From assembly GCF_009827635.1 (NCBI RefSeq), contig NZ_WTYW01000003.1, positions 248,001 through 312,000 on the forward strand: 64,000 bases of DNA, in the 5' to 3' direction. Each line of letters begins with the position of its first letter. Position 1 is the first letter of the stretch. This DNA comes from Parapontixanthobacter aurantiacus (lineage in GTDB: Bacteria; Pseudomonadota; Alphaproteobacteria; Sphingomonadales; Sphingomonadaceae). Made by a program: the position numbers and the translations under genes. A model generated the notes under the pieces. The model saw only the letters and a program-made list of their open reading frames with translations. It made no database searches and was not told the DNA's origin. Shown here in pieces: positions 9,281-16,711 of the stretch.

Positions 9281-9841
9281 ATGGCAATCCAGACCCTTCC
9301 CGACCTCTGGCTGTTCTCCGACGAGCGCAACGACGCCGCGCTCGAACAGGCCTTGGCGAACCTGCCGTGCCACTCCGGCTTCGTCTTCCGGCACTACCAT
9401 CTGGAGCCTAAGGCACGGCGCCAGCGCTTTGAAATACTGGCGAAAATTGCTCGAAAGCATGGTCATTTCATCGCCGTTTCCGCGAAGATCCTCGATGATC
9501 CACAATGGCACCAAGATGCCCCTCAAGGATGTCTGGACGGCGTTTACGGTGTGCGAGCGACCGGCAAGCTACCCGCCTTTCCCTATCTCGCGACAGCCCA
9601 TGACGAGGCCGAAATGGAAGCTGCGAATTCGGACGGAGCCGCCGCCGTTTTCATCTCGCCGGTCTTCGCCACCCGATCGCATCCGGGCAGCACCGTCCTC
9701 GGTCCCGAGGGCTTCGCAAAACTGGCGGCAAAGGCCACGATGCCGGCCATCGCGCTCGGCGGGATGACGCGAGAGCGGGCAGCCGCGATGAAATGCCGCA
9801 GGTGGGGCGCGATCGACGGGCTGGCCGTGCCATTTCCTTGA
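9281..9841 (+). CDS. ThiE/TenI-like protein (thiamine phosphate synthase family)
   Basis: A 186-residue TIM-barrel protein related to thiamine-phosphate synthase (ThiE) and TenI. The C-terminal half fits the family: AAAVFISPVFATRSHPGS matches the pyrophosphate/phosphate loop consensus GLGPVFPTxTKPG, and ALGGMTRERAAAM matches the second phosphate-binding GGI loop. The first half is divergent and short, and I do not see the usual HLGQxD segment; GVYGVRATG occupies its place. So it may be an active short ThiE, or a TenI-like or vestigial relative. ATG 9281 is chosen because the protein family begins about here. It diverges from yggS, another B6/B1-vitamin-related gene, across 26 bp. Confidence 0.7.
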   Translation: MAIQTLPDLWLFSDERNDAALEQALANLPCHSGFVFRHYHLEPKARRQRFEILAKIARKHGHFIAVSAKILDDPQWHQDAPQGCLDGVYGVRATGKLPAFPYLATAHDEAEMEAANSDGAAAVFISPVFATRSHPGSTVLGPEGFAKLAAKATMPAIALGGMTRERAAAMKCRRWGAIDGLAVPFP

Positions 9842-9910
9842 CGCATCGCCCGCCCGCGGTGCATTGTCCGGGGCGGGGACACTACAAGGACGGACGGCGA
9901 GAAATTGAAC

Positions 9911-12274
9911 ATGGCCTCGCGGGCGATGACGACACGAAAGCAGACCGACTGGCGGGCAGCGTTCCGCCGCTCGGCGGCGCGCGCGATGCAGATGATCGGA
10001 GCGGGCCTGCTCGCCCTGCTCCTCGCCTTCCTGACGCTGTCGCTCGCCAGCTACACCCAGACGGACCCGAGCGGATCGACCGCCGCCGCCGATACCGCCA
10101 TCGCGAACTGGATGGGTGCGAGCGGCGCGTGGGCCTCAGAGCGCATCCTGCTCGTCTTCGGCTGGCCCGCCATCCTCCTGTTGCCGCTCATCTATGTCGC
10201 CGCGCGGCGGCTATGGCGCGCGGTCGAGACGGATGGCGACGACGAGAGCGCGACGCACGGCTCGTGGTGGCGCCCCTTCCTCATGCTGCTGCTCGCCGTC
10301 GCGCTGTTCGGCATCGTCCTCTCGCTCTTGTCCGATGCGAGCGGATGGGGGCTGCCCGCGGGTCTCGGCGGATTGACCGGATTGCTCGGCGCGGCGGGCT
10401 TCGAAGCGATCGCCGGTCGCTTTCCCGATGGCGCACGGGTCTGGATCATCGGCGGTCTGGGCCTTGCGAGCCTTGCCGGCGCACTCGCCCTCGTCACGCG
10501 TGTCTTCGCCATCGACTGGGCCCAGTGGCTTACCCTGCCCGGCTTCCTGAAACGCGAGAGCCTTCCCGTTTTCGACGAGGATGATGCAGAGGACCGCTCG
10601 CCGGTCCGCCCCGCCCGGCGACAGCAGCGAGTGGCGGAGAAGGACGATGAGGCATCGCTCGCCCCGCCCGCGCCGCGCCGCGCGCCGGAAATTTCCGACC
10701 CGTCGGCCCCGCCCCGCGCCCCCGTCAAACCGGTCCAGACGAAGCGCGATATGTTCGCCGACTACGAATTGCCGGGCCTCGATCTGCTGGCCGAAGTGCC
10801 GAAGCAATCGGCGAAGAAGCTCGACAAGATGGCGCTGGAGCGTAACGCCCGCCTGCTCGAGAACGTGCTCGACGACTTCAACGTGAAGGGGGAGATCACC
10901 GCCGTTCGAACCGGCCCGGTCGTCACGATGTACGAACTGGAGCCTGCCCCCGGCATCAAGGCGAGCCGCGTCGTCGGGCTGGCCGAGGACATCGCCCGCA
11001 ACATGAGCGCGATATCCGCGCGCGTATCCCCCATACCGGGCAAGACCGTGATGGGCATCGAACTGCCCAATGCCGACCGGCAAACGGTCGCCTATCGCGA
11101 ACTCGCGGCCTGCGCCGATTTCGTCGAGGCGAAGGGCGGCCTGCCGATCATTCTGGGCAAGGACATCGCGGGCGAGCCGATCATCGCCGATCTTGCCGCC
11201 ATGCCGCATCTGCTGGTTGCCGGGACCACCGGCTCGGGCAAGTCGGTCGGGCTCAATGCCATCCTGCTCTCGCTGCTCTATCGCTTCACGCCCGAGGAAT
11301 GTCGCCTCATCCTGATCGACCCGAAGGTGCTCGAACTTAAGACATATGACGACATTCCGCACCTGCTTTCGCCGGTCGTCACCGAACCTGCGAAATCGGT
11401 GCGCGCGCTCAAATGGGCGGTTGAGGAAATGGAACGCCGCTATCGGATGATGTCGAGCGTCAATTCGCGCAACCTCCACTCCTTCAACGAGAAGGTGAAG
11501 GCCGCCGCGGCCAAGGGCAAGCCGCTGGGACGCCGGGTCCAGACCGGGTTCGACCCGGAAACGGGCGAGGAACTCTACGAAGAGGAACAGCTCGACTACC
11601 AGGCGCTGCCGCAGATTGTGCTGATCGTCGACGAACTCGCCGACCTCATGGTGACGGTCGGCAAGGAGATCGAGGTGCTGATCCAGCGGCTCAGCCAGAA
11701 ATCGCGCGCCGCGGGGATCCACCTCATCATGGCGACACAGCGGCCGAGCGTCGATGTCATCACCGGCGTCATCAAGGCGAACCTGCCGACCCGCATCAGC
11801 TTCAAGGTGACGAGCCGCATCGACAGCCGCACGATCCTGGGCGAACAGGGCGCGGAACAGCTGCTCGGGAAGGGCGACATGCTCTACAAGCCCAACACCG
11901 GCGCAACCGTGCGCGTCCACGGTCCGTTCGTGTCCGACGAGGAAGTCGAGCGGGTGGCCGATTTCTGGCGGGCTCAGGGCAAGCCCGAATATGTCGATGC
12001 CGTCACCGAGGAACCCGAGGATGGCGGAATGCTCGGCTTCGAGGACGAACTGACCGCGTCCGACGATCCCAATGAGCGCAAGTACCGGCAGGCCTGCCAG
12101 ATCGTGATCGAGAACCAGAAGGCCAGCGGTTCGTGGCTGCAACGCCAGATGGGCGTCGGCTACAACACGGCGGCAAAATGGATCGAGCGCATGGAGGAAG
12201 AAGGTCTCGTGGGCCCGGCGAACCATGTCGGTCGCCGCGAAATCTATCGCGATCAGGACGGCAACGTCCTCTAG
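9911..12274 (+). CDS. ftsK: DNA translocase FtsK
   Basis: Septum-anchored DNA pump that clears and aligns chromosome termini at division. The N-terminal ~190 residues hold four or so membrane spans, followed by a short proline/charge-rich linker (about residues 210-275, shorter than in E. coli). The motor has the alpha-domain start (LLENVLDDFNVKGEITAVRTG), Walker A GTTGSGKS near residue 438 and Walker B VLIVDELADLM near 573. The last ~65 residues form the gamma winged helix that reads KOPS sites (KASGSWLQRQMGVGYNTAAK). ATG 9911 gives 787 residues; TTG 9905 and ATG 9926 are also in frame. The plus-strand neighbour upstream is the ThiE-like gene, 69 bp away. Confidence 0.95.
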   Translation: MASRAMTTRKQTDWRAAFRRSAARAMQMIGAGLLALLLAFLTLSLASYTQTDPSGSTAAADTAIANWMGASGAWASERILLVFGWPAILLLPLIYVAARRLWRAVETDGDDESATHGSWWRPFLMLLLAVALFGIVLSLLSDASGWGLPAGLGGLTGLLGAAGFEAIAGRFPDGARVWIIGGLGLASLAGALALVTRVFAIDWAQWLTLPGFLKRESLPVFDEDDAEDRSPVRPARRQQRVAEKDDEASLAPPAPRRAPEISDPSAPPRAPVKPVQTKRDMFADYELPGLDLLAEVPKQSAKKLDKMALERNARLLENVLDDFNVKGEITAVRTGPVVTMYELEPAPGIKASRVVGLAEDIARNMSAISARVSPIPGKTVMGIELPNADRQTVAYRELAACADFVEAKGGLPIILGKDIAGEPIIADLAAMPHLLVAGTTGSGKSVGLNAILLSLLYRFTPEECRLILIDPKVLELKTYDDIPHLLSPVVTEPAKSVRALKWAVEEMERRYRMMSSVNSRNLHSFNEKVKAAAAKGKPLGRRVQTGFDPETGEELYEEEQLDYQALPQIVLIVDELADLMVTVGKEIEVLIQRLSQKSRAAGIHLIMATQRPSVDVITGVIKANLPTRISFKVTSRIDSRTILGEQGAEQLLGKGDMLYKPNTGATVRVHGPFVSDEEVERVADFWRAQGKPEYVDAVTEEPEDGGMLGFEDELTASDDPNERKYRQACQIVIENQKASGSWLQRQMGVGYNTAAKWIERMEEEGLVGPANHVGRREIYRDQDGNVL

Positions 12275-12356
12275 CGAATCCACTTCTGCCACATTTCCGC
12301 CCGAAAGCGTGTTGAACGGTTCGCCGCGCGAATTGCCCGACATACCGAGCCCATTG

Positions 12357-12447
12357 CCCCCTCGGGGGAGCGTTCATGCGACCGACAGGTTAAGCTGAAC
12401 AGCAGAGCGGTGAGTTGTTCGCACGCGGTCCCGCCGGGGTCGCGTGC
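12357..12447 (+). other. Leader region with stem-loops upstream of the OmpA-family gene
   Basis: The 277-bp gap between ftsK and the OmpA-family gene contains a short CCCC/GGGG hairpin (12357-12365) and a strong hairpin with perfect 7-bp arms GCACGCG (12421-12427) and CGCGTGC (12441-12447). Neither is followed by a T tract, so these are not standard intrinsic terminators. They could act as an mRNA leader structure or a Rho-associated end of ftsK. No convincing -35/-10 pair was identified. Confidence 0.4.
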
Positions 12448-12551
12448 ATCGTCATTTGAGAAGGGGTGACAGTCGGCGACGCCTGAGGCGGCCAAGGGAC
12501 TGACGGTGCGAGTTCGCTCGACCGGCTGTGACCGATTGAAGGAGTAGCTTT

Positions 12552-13463
12552 ATGACAATGACATCGAAATATCACCGGGCATTGGTTCCGCTGGCCGCGC
12601 TCGCGGTTGCATTGCCCGCCGGCCTTTCCGCCCAGCAGGACGGTTACGACGCGCAAGACGATTACGAAGCGCAGTCGCAGGACGGCGAAGTGCTCGGAAC
12701 CGTCTATGGCGCGGTTCCTGCCGACCTGTCGGGCTATCCGGAAGGCCCGACGATCGAGGGCATCATCTCCGCCCGCAACGACAACAAGATCCAGATCACG
12801 AGTTCCGATGGTTCCACCGCGGTCGTTTCGCTGAGCGACGGCACGGAAATCAAGTCGAGCGGCGGCTTCCTCGGTCTTGGCCGCGACACGCTCACCGCCG
12901 ACCAGTTGATGAACGGCCTGCCGGTCGAAGTCGAGACGGTCGCCTGGGCGCGCAGTCTCATCGCCAGCCGGGTGGACTTGAAGTCCAAGGATCTGCGCAC
13001 CGCCGCGATGATCAATCAGGGCACGGCGCAGGGCTTTGCCGAGCAGACCGCCGCGACCGAAGCATTGCGCGGACGCGTCGCCAATATCGACAAATACAAC
13101 GTGAAGGGCACGACCAACGTGTTCTTCGATACGGGCAAGGCGAACCTGTCGAGCGAAGCGCAGGCCGATCTTTGCTCCGCCGCTGCGGAAGCCGATGCGA
13201 CCGAGAACGCACTGATGCTGGTCGTCGGCTACACCGATTCGGTTGGTGATTACGAGTACAACCAGCAGCTGAGCGAGCGACGCGCGGCGCGGGTCGTCAA
13301 CTACCTGCAGCAGGCGTGCGGGTGGGAGCCCTACCGGATGCTCACCCCGACCGGCATGGCCGAGGCCGATCCGATGGCCGATAACGAGACCGAGGAAGGC
13401 AAGGCGCAGAACCGCCGCGTGGCCGTCAACATCCTCGTCAGCAAAAGTGTCGACGGGCTGTAA
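12552..13463 (+). CDS. OmpA-family outer-membrane/peptidoglycan-associated protein
   Basis: A 303-residue exported protein. Residues 1-27 form a signal peptide ending near LPAGLSAQQ. Residues ~60-130 resemble a small OB-like or DUF5666-like domain (GIISARNDNKIQITSSDG, VSLSDGTEIKSS). The C-terminal ~120 residues form an OmpA C-terminal peptidoglycan-binding domain: VFFDTGKANLSSEAQADL, VVGYTDSVGDYEYNQQLSERRA and AQNRRVAVNI. It would link the outer membrane or periplasm to peptidoglycan. A strong ribosome-binding site AAGGAG is at 12539-12544, eight bases before ATG 12552. A terminator follows 30 bp after the stop. Confidence 0.88.
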   Translation: MTMTSKYHRALVPLAALAVALPAGLSAQQDGYDAQDDYEAQSQDGEVLGTVYGAVPADLSGYPEGPTIEGIISARNDNKIQITSSDGSTAVVSLSDGTEIKSSGGFLGLGRDTLTADQLMNGLPVEVETVAWARSLIASRVDLKSKDLRTAAMINQGTAQGFAEQTAATEALRGRVANIDKYNVKGTTNVFFDTGKANLSSEAQADLCSAAAEADATENALMLVVGYTDSVGDYEYNQQLSERRAARVVNYLQQACGWEPYRMLTPTGMAEADPMADNETEEGKAQNRRVAVNILVSKSVDGL

Positions 13464-13493
13464 GCCGCCGAGCGTTCAGCACTGCGAACAACG

Positions 13494-13525
13494 AAAGGGG
13501 CGGGCCGCTTGGTCCGCCCCTTTTT
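13494..13525 (+). terminator. Rho-independent terminator after the OmpA-family gene
   Basis: Stem AAAGGGGCGG / CCGCCCCTTT with extra GGCC pairing inside the loop, followed by TTTTT. It separates two convergent genes and may work weakly for the minus-strand DUF421 gene as well. Confidence 0.85.
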
Positions 13526-13555
13526 CGTGGCACGCGCGGGCCGCGCACCGGCCTG

Positions 13556-14074
13556 TCAGACGTCGCACCTGACCCCTTCGAGCAGGGTGTCCTCCAGATT
13601 GTCGCCGTGCAGGACGGAAACGTCACCCGTCGTTTCGAGCACGACCGCGCGAACGTCTTCCAGCCTGAGCACGTTCGCCTCGCGCAGTTTGGCCCGCAAG
13701 TCGCTTTCGGCGACGCGAGTCCGTTTGAGCGCATCGCGATTGAACTCGCCGTTCCGCATCAGCAGGACGGGCTCGTTCTGAATGAATTGTTCGAACCCGT
13801 CCGAACGCTTGCGGACCCAGGCGGTCGCCCACTGCATCAGGAACAGGCCAACCATCCCGGTCAGGGGCTGAAGGAAGGCCAGCCAGTCGCTCGCCTGCGA
13901 GGCACCTGCAACGAGGCTGCCGAGCGCGACCGTCATGACGAAATCGAAGCTCGTCATCTTGGACAAGGAGCGCAGGCCGACGATCCGGACGAGGCAAACG
14001 ACCCATAACAGGGCGACCATGGCGAGCACTACGCCGCGCAGCATGGCATCCAGCACTTCGTTTTCGATGATCAT
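13556..14074 (-). CDS. DUF421 (YetF/YcaP-like) membrane protein
   Basis: A 172-residue protein of the DUF421 family. The first ~85 residues contain three hydrophobic spans with the family sequence RIVGLRSLSKMTSFDFVMTVALGSL. The cytoplasmic C-terminal half holds the typical small beta domain (EPVLLMRNGEFNRDALKRTR, ESDLRAKLREANV, RAVVLETTGDVSVLH). Family function is not well established; members occur in spore-former stress regulons and Gram-negative envelopes. ATG 14074 (MIIENEVLD) is favoured over an ATG 63 bp upstream, because the added stretch has no family resemblance. Confidence 0.85.
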   Translation of the reverse strand: MIIENEVLDAMLRGVVLAMVALLWVVCLVRIVGLRSLSKMTSFDFVMTVALGSLVAGASQASDWLAFLQPLTGMVGLFLMQWATAWVRKRSDGFEQFIQNEPVLLMRNGEFNRDALKRTRVAESDLRAKLREANVLRLEDVRAVVLETTGDVSVLHGDNLEDTLLEGVRCDV

Positions 14075-14244
14075 CGTCAGACAAAGCGGGTCGCGGGCCG
14101 CTTCGTTCCGGGCGAGGCGTTTGAAACCGGCCTGCAATTTGAAAATGGCGGGTTCGGTTCCTATTTCGGCAGTGCCCCGTCCAGCGCGGGTGCTACGCGG
14201 CCGGGTTCCATCTCGGCCATTCCCACCACCTCACCGGAGACATC

Positions 14245-14619
14245 ATGCGACTTTCGACGTATCTTCTTGCTGCCCCGCTCCTCGCGACGAGTGCTCTCAC
14301 CGCCGCCCAGCCCGCCGAGGGCGAAACAGCGATCGTCGTCACGGCGAAGGCACCCAAGGGACTGGACGACAAGCAGTTGCGGCAATGGGAAAAGCTCAAC
14401 AACGAGGCGCGCAAGCTGAGCGAGCGGCGCGAGAAACTCCGCGAGGAGCTGGCCGATGACGAGCATGACGTCGAGGAAGCCGAAGAGGATTTCGAGGACG
14501 CGCGCGACAAGCTGGAGGACGAGCGCGAGGACATGGCGCGCACCGTGAAGGACATCGCCGAACTGGAGCGGGACGTGCAGCGCCTGCTCATGCGCCGGGC
14601 TGAACTGCGCGGCAACTGA
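14245..14619 (+). CDS. Small exported coiled-coil protein, function unknown
   Basis: A 124-residue protein with a clear signal peptide (MRLSTYLLAAPLLATSALTA, cleavage near AAQP), then IVVTAK, and then an uninterrupted highly charged helix from about residue 42 to 122 rich in Glu, Asp, Arg and Lys with heptad spacing (KLSERREKLREELADDEHDV and similar). The structure suggests a periplasmic coiled coil, perhaps a spacer or dimeric scaffold. The IVVTAK segment resembles the start of sphingomonad TonB receptors (IVVTA), but no barrel follows. Good ribosome-binding site CGGAGA before ATG 14245. I do not recognise a named family. Confidence 0.75.
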   Translation: MRLSTYLLAAPLLATSALTAAQPAEGETAIVVTAKAPKGLDDKQLRQWEKLNNEARKLSERREKLREELADDEHDVEEAEEDFEDARDKLEDEREDMARTVKDIAELERDVQRLLMRRAELRGN

Positions 14620-14647
14620 CGCTTCCAGCGACCGATAGCAGATATGA

Positions 14648-14673
14648 AAAAGGGCGCCGCGATGGCGCCCTTT
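14648..14673 (-). terminator. Bidirectional terminator between convergent genes
   Basis: Perfect stem AAAGGGCGCC / GGCGCCCTTT around a 5-base loop. The minus-strand T run (TTTTTC) is better than the plus-strand one (TTTCCC), so it chiefly ends the PEP-CTERM transcript and probably also stops the coiled-coil gene. Confidence 0.8.
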
Positions 14674-14699
14674 CCCTATATATCGGGCTCGAAACAACC

Positions 14700-15230
14700 T
14701 CAGGCGTAGGCGAGACCCGTATTAACGACGGTCGGCTTGCGGCGCCGCATCGCTCCGCCCACGGCTGCGAAGCCGACGAGTAGCAGTGCCCAGGTGCCCG
14801 GTTCCGGCACGGCAGCGGTCGATGCGAAGCTGATTGTGCCCGCAAAGCTCGCATTGCCGCCGCTGATACCGTTGACGGTCAGCGTCTGCGTTCCGGCGAG
14901 CGTGGCAAGCGTCAGGCCGCCGAACTCGAACGTGTCGTTGGCGGACATGATGAACGGCGTGCCGTTCAGCAGGACCGACGTGAAGTCGAGATTGGTCATC
15001 ATGTTGACGGCGATCGAGGTGATCGAAGTGCTGGTAATTCCGTCGGTCGGCAATTCGAACGTGAATTCACGGGTGAATTCGCCCGCGCCCTTCACGACGC
15101 CGGAGAATTTACCGCTTAGCTGCGTGTCGTCGCCCGTCAGGACGATTTCTGCAGCATTGGCAGCGCTGGCCGGGACCATCATCGCGATGGCTGCCGGGGC
15201 GCTCAGCAAGGCTAGGCTGAGGTTTTTCAT
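14700..15230 (-). CDS. FxDxF-type PEP-CTERM sorting-domain protein
   Basis: A 176-residue exported protein with a signal peptide (MKNLSLALLSAPAAIAMMVP...ANAAE) and a C-terminal sorting tag: VPEPGTWALLLVGFAAVGGA then MRRRKP. This tripartite tag (PEP motif, hydrophobic helix, arginine cluster) is recognised by an exosortase, which processes the protein for surface or extracellular release. The body has FTREFTFELPTDG and TNLDFTSVLLNG, as in the FxDxF PEP-CTERM subfamily. The start at ATG 15230 has AAGGGA eight bases upstream; an in-frame ATG at 15248 would make the ribosome-binding site part of the coding region. No exosortase gene is in the window. Confidence 0.88.
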   Translation of the reverse strand: MKNLSLALLSAPAAIAMMVPASAANAAEIVLTGDDTQLSGKFSGVVKGAGEFTREFTFELPTDGITSTSITSIAVNMMTNLDFTSVLLNGTPFIMSANDTFEFGGLTLATLAGTQTLTVNGISGGNASFAGTISFASTAAVPEPGTWALLLVGFAAVGGAMRRRKPTVVNTGLAYA

Positions 15231-15273
15231 CAGGTTGGTTCCCTTCATCGAGACGGTTCTCTCGTAAGGATTT

Positions 15274-15351
15274 GTTTACTTCTACTTCGCAATACCGACA
15301 ATAGAGATAGTGAAGGCTTCCTGTTTCATTACGGGAGTCAACCAAGTAAAC
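15274..15351. repeat. Inverted GTTTACTT pair upstream of the PEP-CTERM gene
   Basis: GTTTACTT (15274-15281) and its exact reverse complement AAGTAAAC (15344-15351) flank 62 bp in the 294-bp gap between the divergent PEP-CTERM and ald genes. A third related site, AAGGTAAAC, lies near 15407. They could be binding sites for a regulator of either gene. Eight-base matches in an AT-richer spacer can arise by chance, and no promoter elements were confidently placed. Confidence 0.3.
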
Positions 15352-15524
15352 AGATGACGAAATGGCGGAAATTGGCGCGTCGTTTCTCCCCCGAATATTG
15401 AAGGACAAGGTAAACGCCAGCGCTTTAGGGGCGATCTGCGCCTATTGCGCCACAGATGATGTTGCCCATTGAAGCGGGTTCGTTTCACCTGTAACGGCTT
15501 GGCCTCCCCCGAAAGAGAGACGTC

Positions 15525-16637
15525 ATGCTGATCGGTTGCCCCAAGGAAATCAAGAACCACGAATATCGCGTCGGGCTGACCCCGGAAAGCGCGCGCGAAC
15601 TTGTCGCGAATGGCAGCGATGTCTGGATCGAGAGCGGGGCGGGGCTCGGCATCGGGGCGACCGACGCTCAATATCGCGCGACGGGTGCGACGATCGTCGA
15701 GGGTCCGGAGCGCATCTTCGCCGAGTGCGAGATGGTCGTGAAAGTGAAGGAACCTCAGGCCGAGGAGCGCGCCATGCTGCGCCGCGGCCAGATCCTCTAT
15801 ACCTACCTCCATCTTGCTCCCGACGAGCCCCAGACGAAGGATCTCGTCGATTCAGGCGTCACCGCGATCGCCTACGAGACCGTCACCGGACCGGGCGGAA
15901 CGCTGCCCCTGTTGAAACCGATGAGCCAGGTGGCCGGCCGCATGAGCGTGCAGGCAGGCGCAACCGCGCTGGAAAAGGCGCATGGCGGACGCGGCGTCCT
16001 GCTCGGCGGGGTTCCGGGAGTGATGCCCGGCAAGGTCGTCGTCATCGGCGGCGGGGTCGTCGGCTTCAACGCCGCGCAGATGGCCGTGGGTCTCGGCGCG
16101 CAGGTCGTCATCATGGACCGCGATCCCGAAGTGCTCGACAAGGTCGGCACCTTTTTCGAGAACCGTGCCAGCACGCGCTTTTCCAACCGCGCCAATCTGG
16201 AGGAAGCGATCGCGGAAGCCGACCTCGTGATCGGGGCGGTCCTCATTCCGGGCGCGTCCGCGCCCAAGCTCGTCACGCGCGAACTGCTCGGCTCGATGAA
16301 GCCGGGCGCCGTGCTGGTCGACGTTGCGATCGACCAGGGCGGTTGTTTCGAAACCTCCAGGCCCACGACCCATGCCGAGCCGACCTATGTCGTTGACGAG
16401 ATCGTGCATTACTGCGTCGCGAACATGCCGGGCGCCGTCGCCCGGACGAGCACCTATGCCCTGAACAACGTCACCCTGCCCCATGCCCTGCACATTGCGC
16501 GGTCGGGCTGGAAGGACGCGATGCGCGAAAATCCGCATCTCGCCGCGGGTCTCAACGTCCATGAAGGACACGTGACCTATGAAGCGGTCGCGCAGGAACA
16601 GGGTTACGACTACGTTCCCGTTGCGTCGCTTCTCTAA
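15525..16637 (+). CDS. ald: Alanine dehydrogenase
   Basis: NAD-dependent enzyme interconverting L-alanine and pyruvate plus ammonia, used to catabolise alanine or assimilate ammonium. The 370-residue length is exact for the family. It begins [20 protein letters not shown], has the catalytic Lys75 (VVKVKEP) and His96 (YTYLHLAPD), the segment [15 protein letters not shown], a Rossmann motif [15 protein letters not shown] near residues 172-186, and the C-terminal [17 protein letters not shown] 15525 has GAGAG a short distance upstream. It is a single gene, divergent from the PEP-CTERM gene. Confidence 0.96.
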   Translation: MLIGCPKEIKNHEYRVGLTPESARELVANGSDVWIESGAGLGIGATDAQYRATGATIVEGPERIFAECEMVVKVKEPQAEERAMLRRGQILYTYLHLAPDEPQTKDLVDSGVTAIAYETVTGPGGTLPLLKPMSQVAGRMSVQAGATALEKAHGGRGVLLGGVPGVMPGKVVVIGGGVVGFNAAQMAVGLGAQVVIMDRDPEVLDKVGTFFENRASTRFSNRANLEEAIAEADLVIGAVLIPGASAPKLVTRELLGSMKPGAVLVDVAIDQGGCFETSRPTTHAEPTYVVDEIVHYCVANMPGAVARTSTYALNNVTLPHALHIARSGWKDAMRENPHLAAGLNVHEGHVTYEAVAQEQGYDYVPVASLL

Positions 16638-16711
16638 TCCCGACGGATTAACTTGTCGCATTCATACAATTTTAGAAATTTAACTCAAACCTAGGGAATC
16701 GGCGCTATGAA

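Noticed and set aside
10211-12343. A 710-codon open frame on the minus strand
   Set aside because: Antisense to ftsK; composition is His/Arg/Asp-rich and no domain is seen.
14270-14360. The 124-residue coiled-coil protein as the remnant of a TonB receptor
   Set aside because: Only IVVTAK is shared; the remainder is a continuous charged helix with its own terminator, so it looks like an intact small gene.
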